This document shows, in pieces, positions 10,086 to 21,980 of a DNA stretch of 64,000 nt; position 1 is the stretch's first letter; each line of letters begins with the position of its first letter. Made by a program: the position numbers and the translations under genes. Source of the DNA: Auriscalpium vulgare (taxonomy: Eukaryota; Basidiomycota; Agaricomycetes; Russulales; Auriscalpiaceae); assembly GCA_019915015.1 (NCBI GenBank), contig JAHBBC010000002.1, forward strand, positions 1,054,001-1,118,000, written 5' to 3'. The notes beneath the pieces were generated by a model. That model saw only the letters and a list, made by a program, of their open reading frames with translations, ran no database searches and had not been told where the DNA came from.

Positions 10086-13000
10086 TCACGCTAAATCTCG
10101 CAGTATCATCTGGTGCGACACAGCAACCAAGGGCCAGGGACTGCGGAGCAGACATAAATCAACACCAAGCGCATACCACCTGCAAACCACATACCTGTCC
10201 CGATCGACATTCCTCTGCAGCACGAAGCTCGAGGTAGTGTGCGTCAGCGCTCTCGTGTCCGCATCCTGCATTCCCGCATGGAAAACGAGTAGCATGCCGA
10301 CAGCCGGCGAGATGTACGAAAAGTTCCACTCGGAATCCAGTCCTTCCGCGTAGTTGAACACAACGTGTCCGAGATCACGAAGGCGTGCCACAATGCCGTC
10401 GCGGCCTAGGGTAGGGCCCTCCGCGCGCTGTGGATCTGTGGACGTTGCAGATTTAGATTCAGCGAGCGGGTTCAAGGCATGCACGCACGGCGACGGGTGC
10501 CAGGCGGCCAGTGGCATGAGAAGAGAGCGTCACTGGAATATGCGCTAGAAAGCCCTTCTCGCTCGCTGTCGAACGCTTCAATATAACTGTCACTGGGTAT
10601 GAGCGCTTCGACATCTTTTTAGGAAGAAGTGGCTTGCGTACTTTTTCAAGAAGAGCTGGGCCACATCAGCCAGCCTGTCCACCTCCTCTGGCGAGGGCAT
10701 GGCCACCTCCACAGCAGCGCCTATGCCTGTTTCGTCATTAGCGTCATATCGTTCAAAGGAGACTTCCTCTGGGTATTCCAGCGAGCCCTCGTCAAGATAA
10801 AGATCGTCTTCCGGAACATCGTCAACCTCAACTTTCACAACGTCGTCAACTTCAACCTTGACCACGTCATCAGCCTCGACTATAACAACGTCGTCGACCT
10901 CAACTTTAACGACACCAGCCATACCGATATCGACCTTGGCGTCGTCAACGGCTCCCGTCACTCCGGGGAGATCGTCTGCAGCTTCAACAGCAAGGTCGCC
11001 GTCGTCGCGCACAGCCTGCGAGTCCCGTTGCGCCTCGACATAGCGGCGGTGGATCAGGTCCGCGGTAGCAGAGCCTGGCGGCGAGCAGTTCGCCGGCTGC
11101 AGCGAGCGCGACATAGAGCGCGACGGCGTCCGCTGCGGGGGTGCAGGGGCAACGTCGTCACGCCCCACGCCCGGCGAATGGCGAGCGTGGGCCAGTGCTT
11201 CAGGCACGTTGAGAGATGGAGACGGCGGCGATGGCATGAAAGGAGGCAATCGACCGGGCGACCTTTTTTCGGGCTTCACTAGACTCGACTCGCGCATGGT
11301 AGAGGGCTCTCGCTCCGCAGAGCGCAGTGGACATTTTGCGAGCGTTGTTGACTCCGCGGGCTGCAGTCCGGAATGAGGTGTGGGCATGGCCGGGGAGGGC
11401 GACCTCGCCGCGAGCGGAGACACAGACGTGAGAAGCTCGACGGCCTCTTCAGACGAGCGGCGGCGATCGTACTCGGCGGCTCGCGCAAGAGCGGGCGGGG
11501 GCATCGGTGTGTCTGCCTGCAGACCCGCCTTCGCCATCTTTTTGGCGCGGCGTACTTCTTTCAGAGCTGCGTCGTTGGCGAGGTATGCGCGCTCCATGAC
11601 GGCGTTCCCGTCTGCAGGGTCCGGCTCGAGAGTGTCGGACATGACAGGCTTCGCGCTCTCCCTGTATGCTCTCAGCAAAGGCCCTTCAGATCAAAATAGA
11701 GACAGACGTACCAGTCAATGACTAGTCCGTCCTCTCTGACGGTGCAAAGTTGAGTTAGCAGTTCATCCGCAAGCGAACTTAGACAGCACGACACACCTCA
11801 CAAACATCCGCTTGACGATCAAACCCAGCGCACGCACTTTGCGTGCCTCTCGCTCCGCCCACTTATTGCGCGCCGCCTGATACCCCAGAGTCGATTTCTG
11901 GCACTCCAGCGGCAGGGTGTCGAAGCGTATCGTCCCGGACGTTGTGAGCTTTGCCTCCGGGACATACACGGGCGACGGAGTGCGCTCCTGCTTCACGTGG
12001 GGCTCGCCGACGACGGTTGCGTCTGCGGAGGAGCGGGGCGGCGTCAATGGTGACCGGCCGGGCGGCGGAGGGGAGGACTGGCGGAAGCCGACCCGCCTGC
12101 GTTTCAAGGGAGGTTCGTGGGAAGCTGGAGGGGACAGTGGCCGAGGGACAGGCTCGATCAGTTGGTGCGATGGCGCGTCTACATGAAGTGATTCAGACAT
12201 TGCAGCAGCATCAGGCCACATTACGGACCTTGCGAGATTGAAGCTGCAGCGGGCGCATTGGCCATTACTTCCTTCCGGCCTTGTGGTGTTGGCTGGGGAT
12301 ACTGGCTCATGTGTGGTACTACATGTTCAGGCAGAGAGTCAAACACTCGCGATGGGGAGAGAGGAGACGCCGTCGTCGAAGGCGGATTGTTTGCCACAGG
12401 GTTTGGGCGTAATTCTGGGAGAAATTAGAAACGCAGGCCTCATGCAGAAGCACAGATCGAGCTTACTTCGACGCGGTAGCATCGCACCCCCCGGCGGTGC
12501 CGCCGAATTGCTTCCTTGCGTGCTTGTGCGAAAGCGTAGAATGGGAAACTGCATCTCCTGCGACCCGGAGGATGTTGCTTGATATGGCAGATTTGCTACA
12601 GGTGAAAGTTGAGTGGGCATAGAGAGAGTGGTCGGGCCATAGTGCGCTGTCGCGGAAGTCATATATAACACGCGCAAAGGCCGATGGTATGGGAGACTCA
12701 CGATTAGACAAAGGAAAGCTCAGAGATGAGGCTTGTGAGCCGCCCTGTGCGCTCTGTAGTGGGGCAACCGGGAAGGGAGCCAGCGGTCGAAGCGGCAATG
12801 GGTGTACTGATTGCGCTGCAGCGGGCGGCGCGCCAGAGTCTGTCGAAGCAATGAAGCCACCATTCATTGATCCAAACGCTCTGAAACGTACTAGATGGCC
12901 CAGCGGCACTTCCGGAGCCTTGGCCGTCGCCATGCCCGCCTCGACTAGACGCCGCACCCCGCCCCGCCGCCGCTCCTCTACCCCGCGCGCGCCCCCTCTC

Positions 13001-13237
13001 CGCCTTGTACACATGCACGAGCGAGTTCTCAAGAGCGCCGCCACGTCCCCGCCCTCGTCCACGCCCGCGCTGGCCGCCGCGATTGGTTACGCGGCGCGGC
13101 GGCACGGTGCTCTGAACAGTAGGCGGGCGCTCCTGCCGCTTGTTCACGCGGGCCTCGTTCGGCTGCGCGTCTTCCTGGGGCGGGTTTGACGGGCCAGGGC
13201 GCGGAACATGATTAAACAGGTTCCATGGGCGATACAT
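10086..13237 (-). CDS. Nuclear-type protein with RG-rich N-terminus and C-terminal NTF2-like domain
   Basis: I join several exons that might look like separate genes. The N-terminus (13237 down) reads MYRPWNLFNHVPRPG, then an RGRGRGRGRGG tract. Later exons give YGPTTLSMPTQLSP and RPNPVANNPPSTT. An intron of about 55 nt (donor after ISQ near 12230, acceptor near 12181) then leads in frame to DAPSHQLIEPVPRPL and PLKRRRVGF. A further exon gives REDGLVIDW, followed by a long acidic part with repeats of VVKVEVDD (about 10790-10930). The intron near 10590-10640 then gives FLKNYIEAFDSERE-GLSSAYSSDALF, and the end GHVVFNYAEGLDSEWNF...SPWPLVAVSHQMILRDLA has the look of an NTF2-like fold as in mRNA-export factors. 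Frames do not join cleanly near 12950, 11690 and 10510. Not assigned to Mex67; no LRR or RRM is visible. Confidence 0.55.
10790..10930 (-). repeat. In-frame VKVEVDD coding repeat
   Basis: Four imperfect copies of a unit of about 24-27 bases encoding VVKVEVDD or VVIVEADD, inside the acidic part of the NTF2-like protein gene. Confidence 0.7.
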
Positions 13238-13549
13238 GGGAGAAGATGAGAGGAGGAACTCGGGCGCAACGCGGAGGAAGGTGACAAGAGATGGCAGCGG
13301 CCAGTGTGGCGCCGTGGCGGGATTTCCTGAAGCGGCCCGCGAGCCGTCCGCCGCTCAAAAGTTCTTTGAAAAAAGTGGCAGATTCACAAAATAGATACAC
13401 AATAAGTCCGGAGAATGCATGCTACAAGGTAAGATGATGCGTCTAAAGGGGATATATGCGGGGGGAAGGAATGGGGGGAAGGTTGACAGCGGTGAGCACT
13501 AAGATATTATGCGAGATAACTTTTCGGCCGTTACTAGTACTGCGGCAGG
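13238..13549. other. Intergenic
   Basis: About 310 bases between two minus-strand genes. It should hold the promoter of the NTF2-like gene and the 3' end of the Aip3-type gene; no distinct element recognised. Confidence 0.4.
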
Positions 13550-14110
13550 TCATGGGACGAGGATGGTGTTCCCTCCTACAGCCTTCCAGTAAGCCGGCTG
13601 CTTGTTCTTCAGTCCCTGCAGCAGATTGTAGATGATTTCGCGGACGCGCGGCGTGTACGCTGCCAACACCTGCGGCGAGGGGTCTTCGCTGAGACATGCC
13701 TCGAGGACGGCGCGGAGGTCCTGGGGCGTGGAGTAGAGATCGCTGTGGTTGCGTTTTAAGCACCGGGTTAGGGAAAATGGCGCCACTGTGACACACCTGA
13801 GATCGATGCCGTAGAACTGGAACGCAGCGACGGTCGCGTTGAACTCGCCGCCGAGGCGAACGTATATGTCGCTGACGTGCTGTTCGGACACGCGTCCGAT
13901 GCTCCAGAGCCGCAGGAGCTCCTGCAGCTGCTGAGTGGTGCTGAGGAGGGTGGCGACTGCACGTGGCACGTCTGCAGGCGGACGCTGGGGCGAAGTCAGC
14001 ATCTCGACATCAGCACAGATGAGGACAGAGCGCACCGAAAAGTTTGTCTGTATCCGGGGGTTCATCTGCGGGTGCTGGCGGGACGGGGCAAACATGGATG
14101 GGTGGAACAT
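13550..14110 (-). CDS. Short Aip3/Bud6 N-terminal-domain protein
   Basis: Starts MFHPSMFAPSRQHPQMNP. Two introns fit: one of 51 nt that removes VRSVLICADVEM... without changing the frame, and one at 13743-13796 giving the join GIDL-SDLY. The product is about 150 aa: RPPADVPRAVATLLSTTQQLQELL, EQHVSDIYVRLGGEFN, FQFYGIDLSDL, then REIIYNLLQGLKNKQPAYWKAVGG. This pattern (cortical-actin and polarity factor Aip3/Bud6, 'VSDVYVRLG.EFN...GVD.SDL' followed by 'VR.II..LLQGLK.KQ') is characteristic of the N-terminal Bud6 region. The protein stops where yeast Bud6 goes on into its actin- and formin-binding coiled coils. It may act as an adaptor or a regulator of a longer Bud6 elsewhere; that is inference. 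Confidence 0.72.
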   Translation of the reverse strand: MFHPSMFAPSRQHPQMNPRIQTNFSVRSVLICADVEMLTSPQRPPADVPRAVATLLSTTQQLQELLRLWSIGRVSEQHVSDIYVRLGGEFNATVAAFQFYGIDLRCVTVAPFSLTRCLKRNHSDLYSTPQDLRAVLEACLSEDPSPQVLAAYTPRVREIIYNLLQGLKNKQPAYWKAVGGNTILVP

Positions 14111-14707
14111 GCTGGCGGTGGGGGATAAAAGAGAAGTGTGAAGGAGGTTCGGAGTAAGCTGCCGAAGTGCGGACGTCTAGGTCGCGTAGACGGTGGTTGT
14201 CGCAGCGGGAGGTCGCTTATTTGCAATGTGGTAACCATGTATCGGTGTCGGAAGGGTTTATATAGAGTAGAACTCTAGTGCGCGTAGCTGCGGCGCGTCG
14301 TGTGAGCGCGGCGGTAAGAGCAGTGCCGCTGCGCGACATGTTCGAGCACTGGCGCGCGGAGATCAGGAGGGAACTGATGGGCTGGCGCACGTATCATCAT
14401 GATCTGTGGGGTCGTGCGAGGCGGCGGGAGGTAAGAGTAGGCGGTGCCCGGCGCTCTCGGCCATTCGTGGCCCTAACCTAACCCCGGTTACCGTCCCTCG
14501 TCGACACCGCTGTAGCGGCGACAACGGCGGAATCGGCCACGTTGACTCAAACACAGCAAAAAAAAAACATATGCATCTATCCAAGACACCCTGGCCACAC
14601 CCGGACGCGATCTTCTGTCGGCACATAACTTACTCACCCCGACCTCGGCCCTCGCAGGGCTGAGATCTGACCGTATTTCGGATGCATTTTCATTATGCAC
14701 GGGTCCA
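14111..14707. promoter_or_regulatory. Upstream region of the Aip3-type gene with a TATA-like box
   Basis: A CTATATAAAC motif on the minus strand (forward about 14257-14266) lies about 150 bases before the ATG at 14110. A plus-strand frame at 14278-14481 has no recognisable motif, and I do not call it a gene. Confidence 0.4.
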
Positions 14708-15629
14708 TCATCCGAGGGAGATGCCCGATGTCTTCCTACGCGGATCAGTCACCGTCGCCTCGCTCATCCGTCTTTGCACGTCCTCCTTCAACTTGGCCTG
14801 CGCGACCGCAGCACGACACGTACCCCAGGCCGCTCAGTACACGCACAATCACGGACTGATGAGCTCCACTCACGTCTGCGGCGTATGCGTCCTTCAGCGT
14901 CTGTACCTGCCGGTGTGCCCACCCAAATTGAGTCATCATTGCCTCCTGCTTGCCCGCGTCCGCGGCGAGGAACTGCGCAATACGCAGGCTGATGTCGCGG
15001 TTGGTGATTCCGCGGTATTCAGCGACAGACGCTGGGAATGCACGGTCGCGCCGCCGCCGCGCCTCGTTGTCCTGTGTCCGCAGATCCGCGCGCACATCGA
15101 AGAGCGGCTTCAACCCGCCGACCTGCGTGGACCGCAGCGTGTTCATCTCAGATAGAAACTTCGCCTCAAGGGTATTAGCCCCGGGTCCGCGTGAAGTACT
15201 GTATGTCATCTGATGCTGAGATGCAGGAGACGTTATGAGGTGCCTGACTACGAAGGACGAACCTTGATACTGGGCATATAGTCCGCACATGCCTTCACGT
15301 ATGCAGGCGTCTCGTCATACGCCGCGTATCGATCCAATGCTTCGTCGTGGTACTGTTCAGCTTGGCGAGCGTACAGCTTCTCGAGTTCTTTCGTGTGTCG
15401 CGTTTGCATCGCCTTAATACGCGCCTCGACGTCGTCAAGCGCATGGATGTCGAACGTCCCATCGACCTTCATCTCGTCCGTGCTGTGCCGGACATCAGAC
15501 TCGGTCGTTGATGAGCGACGACGTCAGCGCTACACACCTAGGAAAGAATTCGCCGGTCTCCTCCAGAAGCCACTGGGCGAACTCGTACTTGTCGACGGCG
15601 TCCAGGTCGGCAGTAGTTGCGGATGCCAT
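14708..15629 (-). CDS. Conserved-looking coiled-coil protein, 245 aa, function unknown
   Basis: Four exons join exactly: 15538-15629, 15263-15482, 14874-15209 and 14708-14797 (738 nt). The protein begins MASATTADLDAVDKYEFAQW and is largely helical and charged. It has stretches such as DDVEARIKAMQTRHTKELEK and AKLKEDVQRRMSEATVTDPR, which suggest coiled coils at both ends. A middle part reads YRGITNRDISLRIAQFL and EAMMTQFGWAHRQVQTL. No signal peptide or membrane segment. The composition is that of a cytoskeletal, kinetochore or complex-assembly subunit, but I recognise no family. It is divergent from the VPS9-domain gene, with 817 bases between the two start codons. Confidence 0.7.
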
Positions 15630-16446
15630 CTATCACGGCTTGACAACTCGTCCGGTCCGTGCGAGGTGAGTAGCTGTAGCAAAGACTGCCAAAGAGGCGG
15701 TTGCGCGGCGCGAGGCAAGTATGGGCGCTTAGTACAGTGGATGCTCTTCACGTCGGTGCTGAATTCGTCTTGCATCAAAGAACACAAAACGCTAGGCACA
15801 AAGTAATTATGGTGCAGAGACGTACGTATGACATCGTTTTTGATTGTTGAAAACGTACTGTCCAATATCAATTACGGAGTGATGCTTGCACTCGCGCTAG
15901 TCATTCAAGTGAACCAAGTACTACATGTCCTTCCCAGCATCGCGGCACTCACAACAGCCCAACAGTATCACCGACGCAGGGCAGAACATCAAGGAGCGTC
16001 CTTGACGCGTTTCGCATCTTGATTTCGGCGGCCAATAAAGCTACTTTGCGAGGTGTGAATTTGCCACGTCACACCAATAATCATACCACGTAGAGCTTTC
16101 TCGAGCCAAAGTAAAATTGTGACAAAAAGTGGGTTCGACCGTATTTCTGCGGTCAGAGTCAGGCATGTTTTTTCGGCCCTTCGGAAGTTTTGTGTTTGAG
16201 GAGGAATTCGCAATCAGGTGCCGGCGCTCGGAGTCGCCTCATGGCAAGGTGGCACACGCGGCGCGTACGGCGCTTATGTATGTCGGGGCCATTACTATCA
16301 CTGCTGGCCATTGCGCAGATCTCGAGGTCAGTCCACATTTCTCCTAGCTGAACTATCGTAGCGTTAACCCACTGCTGCTCGTCTAGTGCACTCCGAGCCT
16401 TCTGTAGTTCTAATATTCAGACATCATAAGAACGGCAGCAGCGACG
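15630..16446. promoter_or_regulatory. Shared upstream region of two divergent genes
   Basis: Lies between the coiled-coil gene (minus) and the VPS9-domain gene (plus). No specific operator recognised. Confidence 0.35.
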
Positions 16447-19400
16447 ATGGCAGGAAGACGCGACGACCTCTTCCTTTCCGGCTCGCTCGGTCGCTCATCG
16501 GGAGCATTCATTCCGCGCATACCCTCACCGTCGCCCTCTCTGACTCGGGAGACGCTCACCGCTCACCCCTTGCTCTCGCCGACTCCCTCCCTCACAGCGG
16601 TCAACGCGAGCGCTCCTGGCGATCCTGCAGATGTCACCGCGCCCACGAAATACGTTCCGTACACCCCAAAGCACCGCACGTCTGCGACGACTGGCACCAC
16701 CCTCCAGTCTTCCCTGTCCGTCTCGCCGCAACAGCAAGGTGGCGGCGCGGCGGGCAAGCTGCAGTTGATGAACCTCAAGGCAGGCGCGCAGTCCATCGGC
16801 TTGGAAGCTGGGAGTGTAGGATGGGAGATTCTGGAGAAGTTGGTTGCGGAGCACGACAGCAGTGCAGAGTGGGGGGAGGTGTGGAACACCGTCATAACTG
16901 GCAAAGTAAGTTAACACATTATGTTCGAAATTGTTGGGGTTTAACGCACAGGTCATCTAGGCAACTTTGCTGCTACCCCTCGAGCAGACGTCTCAAGACA
17001 TCACACTTGACTTTGTCAAGGATCACATAGCATTTACTGACGGGGCATCTAAAGGGCAGATCCCAGTCGTCACTCTGTCCGGGATAAGAGGCGCCCTGGT
17101 AGGGTAAGTAGGTTGTCACCATCTTGGCTGTCGATGCGCGTTGACATTGCTCCAGCGAGACCGTAACGTTCAGATCATCCTTGCTGCCAAATTCTCAACC
17201 CTTCGTGGATCTCCTGTCACCATCTACTCGCGTGCAAGCTCTTGCTGCCCTTCCTCCTCTGCCGCTGATCTCTTCATCGCCTTTGTCTCAAACATACCCC
17301 ACATACACACTGTCTGCGTACACCGACAACCTCCCCTTACCTCCGCATGTGCTAAACAAACCACCGCTCCCACCGCGGCCCGGCGCCCGCCCGTCTTCAT
17401 CTCAGGGCACCGCGTCATCTCGCCTGTCGTCCTCTTTCGCTTCGCTCTTTGGGAAGGCACCCACCTCGTCCTCTCCCGCGCCGACACCGCCGCAGTCGGG
17501 TGAGCCCGAACATGCTGTCGAGGTATCGGCGTACGCCATCGACCGTCGCATCATCCACAAAGACGTCAGCAAGGTCATCAATAAGGCGCTCAAGTCTGAG
17601 ATCAAGGAGACCCTATCTATGTCTAGTGTGCCGTCTTGGATCATTGAGCGAGTTCACGATTTCACAAGCGGGTTGTACCCATTTATCAAGAGCTCTTCGT
17701 CGGCGAAAATCACATTCACATCTCCCAACGCAGCTTCTCCAGCCCCGCCGTATGTAATTGATCCGCCGCAAGAGACGGCAGAAGAGCTCTCCCAGCAGTT
17801 TCAAGAGTTCTATGCGGAGCTGGAGGAAGACCTCTTTGCTGGACACAGCCCGGTAACGGCCCGACCGAAGGGCGACAATTCCTTTGAAGCCGAGCAAGAG
17901 AAGGTCAAGGAAAAGCGTGCGAGCGGTAAAGCCAATGGGGAGAGCGACGTCCGGGAAATCTTGGAGGCAGTCGAGCGTGTTATCAGCTCTTTGTTCTATG
18001 ATAGGTAACCACTGCTCTCTGCCTTCGCCCGAGCCCGGCGGACTCACATGCTATCCTGGAGATTATATCTGCAGGCAAAGTCCGACGACGCGTCTCACGA
18101 CGAGGCGCTGTCAAGCAGGGTCGCAGCGCTCAATATGTTGGACCTTGGTCTGGACCACCTCGGGGTCGAAGTAGGTTCGGCAGGTCCTGAGGTGCACCTC
18201 GTCCTCGAGAGCTGCGGAGAAAGTACGCACTGCTCGCCTCGCGTTGTCGGCTCCAGCTGATCACCGGCCCTGCCTGGCGCAGCTCTTTCCCAGCTGGAGT
18301 TACCGGCGTGCCGCTGCCCAGCCGACAAGGGCAGCATCATCGTTGCCGCGCATAAGACGCTAGTCGGTATGTTGGTTTGTGGAGTGCACGTCCTGACTGC
18401 AATGACTTTGTTTTCGCACAGACGGACTGTCTCGTTTGCCGCCCATCCGCCTGAAATCAGAGGCTGAGCTGGAGCACCAGAAGACGCCGGAGGCCGTTCA
18501 TTCAGACAAAGATCTTCCAGATGAGCCCTCGGACAGCAATCATGACGGCCTGCGAGAGGCGTCTGACATCGACCCTCCTCCAATAGTCATCTCGCCAGAT
18601 TCAGACAGTCAGATCCACCCACCGTCGCCTCGCCCCACCGATCTCTCAGGAGTCTCTCCCGCGTCGTCTGTCACGCCTCTCCCTAATCACCGCTCGACGT
18701 CTCCAGCGTCTCATGTATCCCCGCCAAGTTCGCCGACACCCGTCTCGGGTGACATCATCGTCCCGTTGATGATCTTCGCCGTCGTAAAAGCGAACCCACA
18801 GCATCTTGTCTCCCATCTCCTGTACACACAGCGGTTCCGGAATCAACGTTTCGGCGGGGAGGAGAGCTACTGCCTCGTCAACCTGATGGCCGTCGCTGAC
18901 TTTCTCGAAAACGTGGATCTCAAGGCGCTCGGCCTGGGGGAAAGTGAGAAGAAGGTTATGAGGTGTGCCACGTTCTGTGCAATGTATCATCTGATGCTGA
19001 GGTTCGGTGTAGCACCGCTGATCTGACACCCATACCTGTCACGCGCGCTGCTCTGGGGGGACAGCCGTCGGACTCACCCGAAGGCGTTCCCGCGCGCTTG
19101 CGCCGCGGCGTGGAACAGCAGGTCGACGCCATCGCTGGCTCAGCCAACAGGGTGCTGTCCGGCGTCGTCGATCAGGGCTTCGGCGTCCTCCGCGCGCTGC
19201 TCCCGGGCACGGCCGACGCACAGCAACCGCAGGAGGCGGCCCCGATCGACCAGGAGGCTGCGCCGTGGAATGCTGTGCGCCCGGGCTTTGGGCTGCTGCG
19301 GCGCGAGAGCGGATTTTCGATCGCCAGTCTGGCTGCGTCCCTGCCAGGGCGCGACCGTGCGAAGTCGTTTGCGAGCTCCATCGCGCCGACGGTGGAGGAG

Positions 19401-20012
19401 TCGGGCCAGATGATGGTGGAGGTCTCGTCGCGCCCCGGGTCGATCCGCTCTGCGTACGCGTCGGACGCCGAGGCGAGCACAGGGGAGGAGAGCGAGGGCC
19501 TCGATGAGGACGACGAAGAGTACGATGATGACGAAGAACGCCACGATGCGCGGAGCATACGGAGCTTCGAGAGCATGATGGGAAAGACACGGCGCCGACG
19601 ACAAGGGAAAAGCCGCAAGAGCATCAGTGATCGTCTGGCGAGTGTGACGGGCTTGTCGCGCCTTTCGGGCGCACCACAGCCCGTCGGGACGGTGCAGCCA
19701 ACATCGGTGCGGTGCATGCATTTCGTGCTATTGGGGCTACAGTACTGACTTGCGCTATGGAAGGGATCGCCACCGCCTTCGCGTCGGTCGTCGCTATTGC
19801 CGCCTCCGCGAGCGGCACCGCAAGCCAGCCGTTTCGACACTCCTGCCTCGTCTCGCGCGCCGTCGCCGGTGTCAATCCGCATCGCGGCGCCCAATAAGCG
19901 CTTCCTCGAGTGCACCGAGGACGACATCAAGGTGTCTGAAGTGAAGGAGCTGTTGCGCGAGTACAAGCGTGTGGTCGAGGGCGTGCGTGCCATGGGAGGC
20001 TTTGACGAGTGA
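16447..20012 (+). CDS. VPS9-domain Rab5-type guanine nucleotide exchange factor
   Basis: Exons joined: 16447-16905, 16961-17103, 17156-18004, 18062 onwards, with further introns near 18221-18282, 18365-18420, 18963-19012 (50 nt) and 19708-19768. The N-terminal half holds SSLFYDR, then RLYLQAKSDDASHDEALSSR and ALNMLDLGLDHLGVEV. The VPS9 core follows with DGLSRLPPIRLKSE, an inserted Ser/Pro-rich linker, then GDIIVPLMIFAVVKANPQ and ESYCLVNLMAVADFLENVD. VPS9 domains load GTP on Rab5-type GTPases at early endosomes. The C-terminal 330 residues carry an acidic run (EGLDEDDEEYDDDEERHD), a basic run (GKTRRRRQGKSRK) and a final helix SEVKELLREYKRVVEGV. The protein is longer than yeast Vps9. The Ser/Pro insert inside the VPS9 region is unusual in size. 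Confidence 0.85.
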
Positions 20013-20365
20013 TCTTTTTTGTTGATGTCGTCGTACGGTAGAATGATCTAGGGCTTCAGGTTGGTGCACTGAACGCGACTTCTACCAGACTTAGACTCTG
20101 CATGTGAGCGTGACGCCGTGGCATCCCAGTGAGTGCTCTTCTACTAGCTAGCCTGAGTGAGTGACCAGGTCTCTTCCGCCCAAGCCTTCCGAGTGTTGCA
20201 ACCTTGTGAGTCTTTTTAACCCTTGACCCACTTCCAGGAGTCTGATGCAGTTGCTTGGTTAGGCAGCGCTTCTAATTAGTGCTGTGGGCGTTACCTACAG
20301 TGAGTTGCAATGGCATCTCCCACATGCCAATTCTTAGGTCTGACTCCTTCGTGTAGTCGCAAAGC

Positions 20366-21980
20366 CAGAACAAACGTTCGAAGCATTTCAGATCTGGGAG
20401 CTTCTTCAAAAACTCGAAGAAGGCAGCCCACTCCCGCCGACAAGTACTCCTCGCCGGAAGCCCCTCTGTTTCCAAGCCGACACGGAGCTCTCGCTTCGAT
20501 TCACGGCGCTGTGCATCGTGGGCTCTCGCCCTGGGACATCAGTGGCCATCACATTCCTCGAGAAGCCCTCCTCGACCTTCATCTCTGCAATGGATCGTGC
20601 CCCGGACGCAGACGACGCAGACCGCGCTACACAATTCTTCAACACACTTTCCACAGCAGGTACCGCCCCGTTGCTGAAGTGGAGGCGCTCATTCAATTCG
20701 CCATGACCCACTCGCTGCGCAAGATGAATGTCCGTCTCAAGAAGCTGGGCGCCTCCGCCGCCCACACACTGAAGAACTACCGCATCCTGCACTTCATCCG
20801 CCGACCAAAGGGCGAGGCGGACCTTCGCGTCGCGGAGTGGAGCTGCTGCCGGCCGTGCGCGAGCTGATTGGCGTCGCATCGGGGCCCCGGTGCCATACGA
20901 CGCGGTCCTGCGTTGCCTTTGCGATCGCATCGCCGCGACAGTCCCCACATCCCCCACCAGCGCCGACGTGGGGCGCTTCCTCCACATATGCACCCTGGCC
21001 GAATTTCTGCTGCATACGCGCTTCGTCTCGCGCGGTGCACGTCTCGCCCCGTCGCCATGCACGCTGCTGGAACGCCGATTGTACAAGGTCGCCGTGTATG
21101 CGATGGGCGCCGCGCGGCTGCTCTCTGCACGTGGAGGTGTGCTCGAGGGACCTCCCCGCGATCTCACACCAGTGGGCTCATTCGCCTGACGATAACGGTC
21201 ACATGGCAACGGTACACTCGTCCGGAGCATTCATTCGACGTCCAGATCTATTGGAAGTCCCCCAATTCAAACACTCGTGGCTTACCAAAATGCGAGCTGG
21301 GCGTGCGGTGCGCGGAGCGTGGAAGTCCGACGTGAGGACCGTGCTGCATCCTGAGGCGCGGCTAATATATTTTTGCATCGCTCGCGGCATTTAACCCCAA
21401 GCGGCAAATGGCGAGGCTAAGATGAGTCCTTCGCTGGTCGACGCTGCAGATCTGACCGGAGGCGGCAGCGGGGTGGTCGCCATGGCGTGCACTGTCTTAT
21501 TCTGGCCTGAACTATGCGCATGAGCTTCGCCAAGTCGCATCTGACGCGGCTGGACGATTTCCCGAAGATCGACTCTGACGTGGTCCTCCGCCGGCCTTCC
21601 GCGCGGGTCGTGATGTCGACGCCGCAGATCCGAGCAGCGTCGGCCGCGGAGACGTCTTCATCTCGTGCACCAAGTCCTCGTGCGTGCACTGTGTGACTCT
21701 AGCCGATGCGGAGGGACTACGCATAACGCGGCTGGACGACTGTCCCTGCATCGCCTCGGCGTGGCGCTGTGTCAAACCGCGTTTCCAAGGGTATGCGGAA
21801 AGGCGAGTCATAGTAGGTGATGCCACCGTCAGCATCACTCGGTTGCTTCGGGATTGGAAGTGGAAGGCGTTCATGTGCGGTATGGACAAGCGTATGAAAT
21901 GCCCTGGGAAGGTCAGAACACAGTGGCCGGTCAAGGTGCGTTCTGCGATTTCCCTCGCCGAGTCTTCTTTCATGAAGGAT
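20366..21980 (+). pseudogene. Broken class II deaminase-like gene
   Basis: Collinear with the intact class II gene at 22812-24491, but the frame breaks several times. Readable parts in order: FQIWELLQKLEEG, RKPLCFQADTELSLRFTALC, DRAPDADDADRATQFFNTL, then another frame with ALIQFAMTHSLRKMNVRLK, then ELLPAVRELIGVAS, then VPYDAVLRCLCDRI and FLHICTLAEFLLHTRFVSR, a stop near 21187, TVLHPEARLIYFC, and finally FISCTKSSCVHCVTLAD to GKVRTQWPVKVR. Both zinc-ligand motifs (HPE and CVHC) survive as sequence, but no single frame carries them. A decayed copy in direct orientation just upstream of the intact gene. Confidence 0.85.

Noticed and set aside
19265..19993. Long minus-strand frames near the end of the VPS9 gene
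   Set aside because: They overlap well-supported plus-strand exons and reflect GC-rich codon use.
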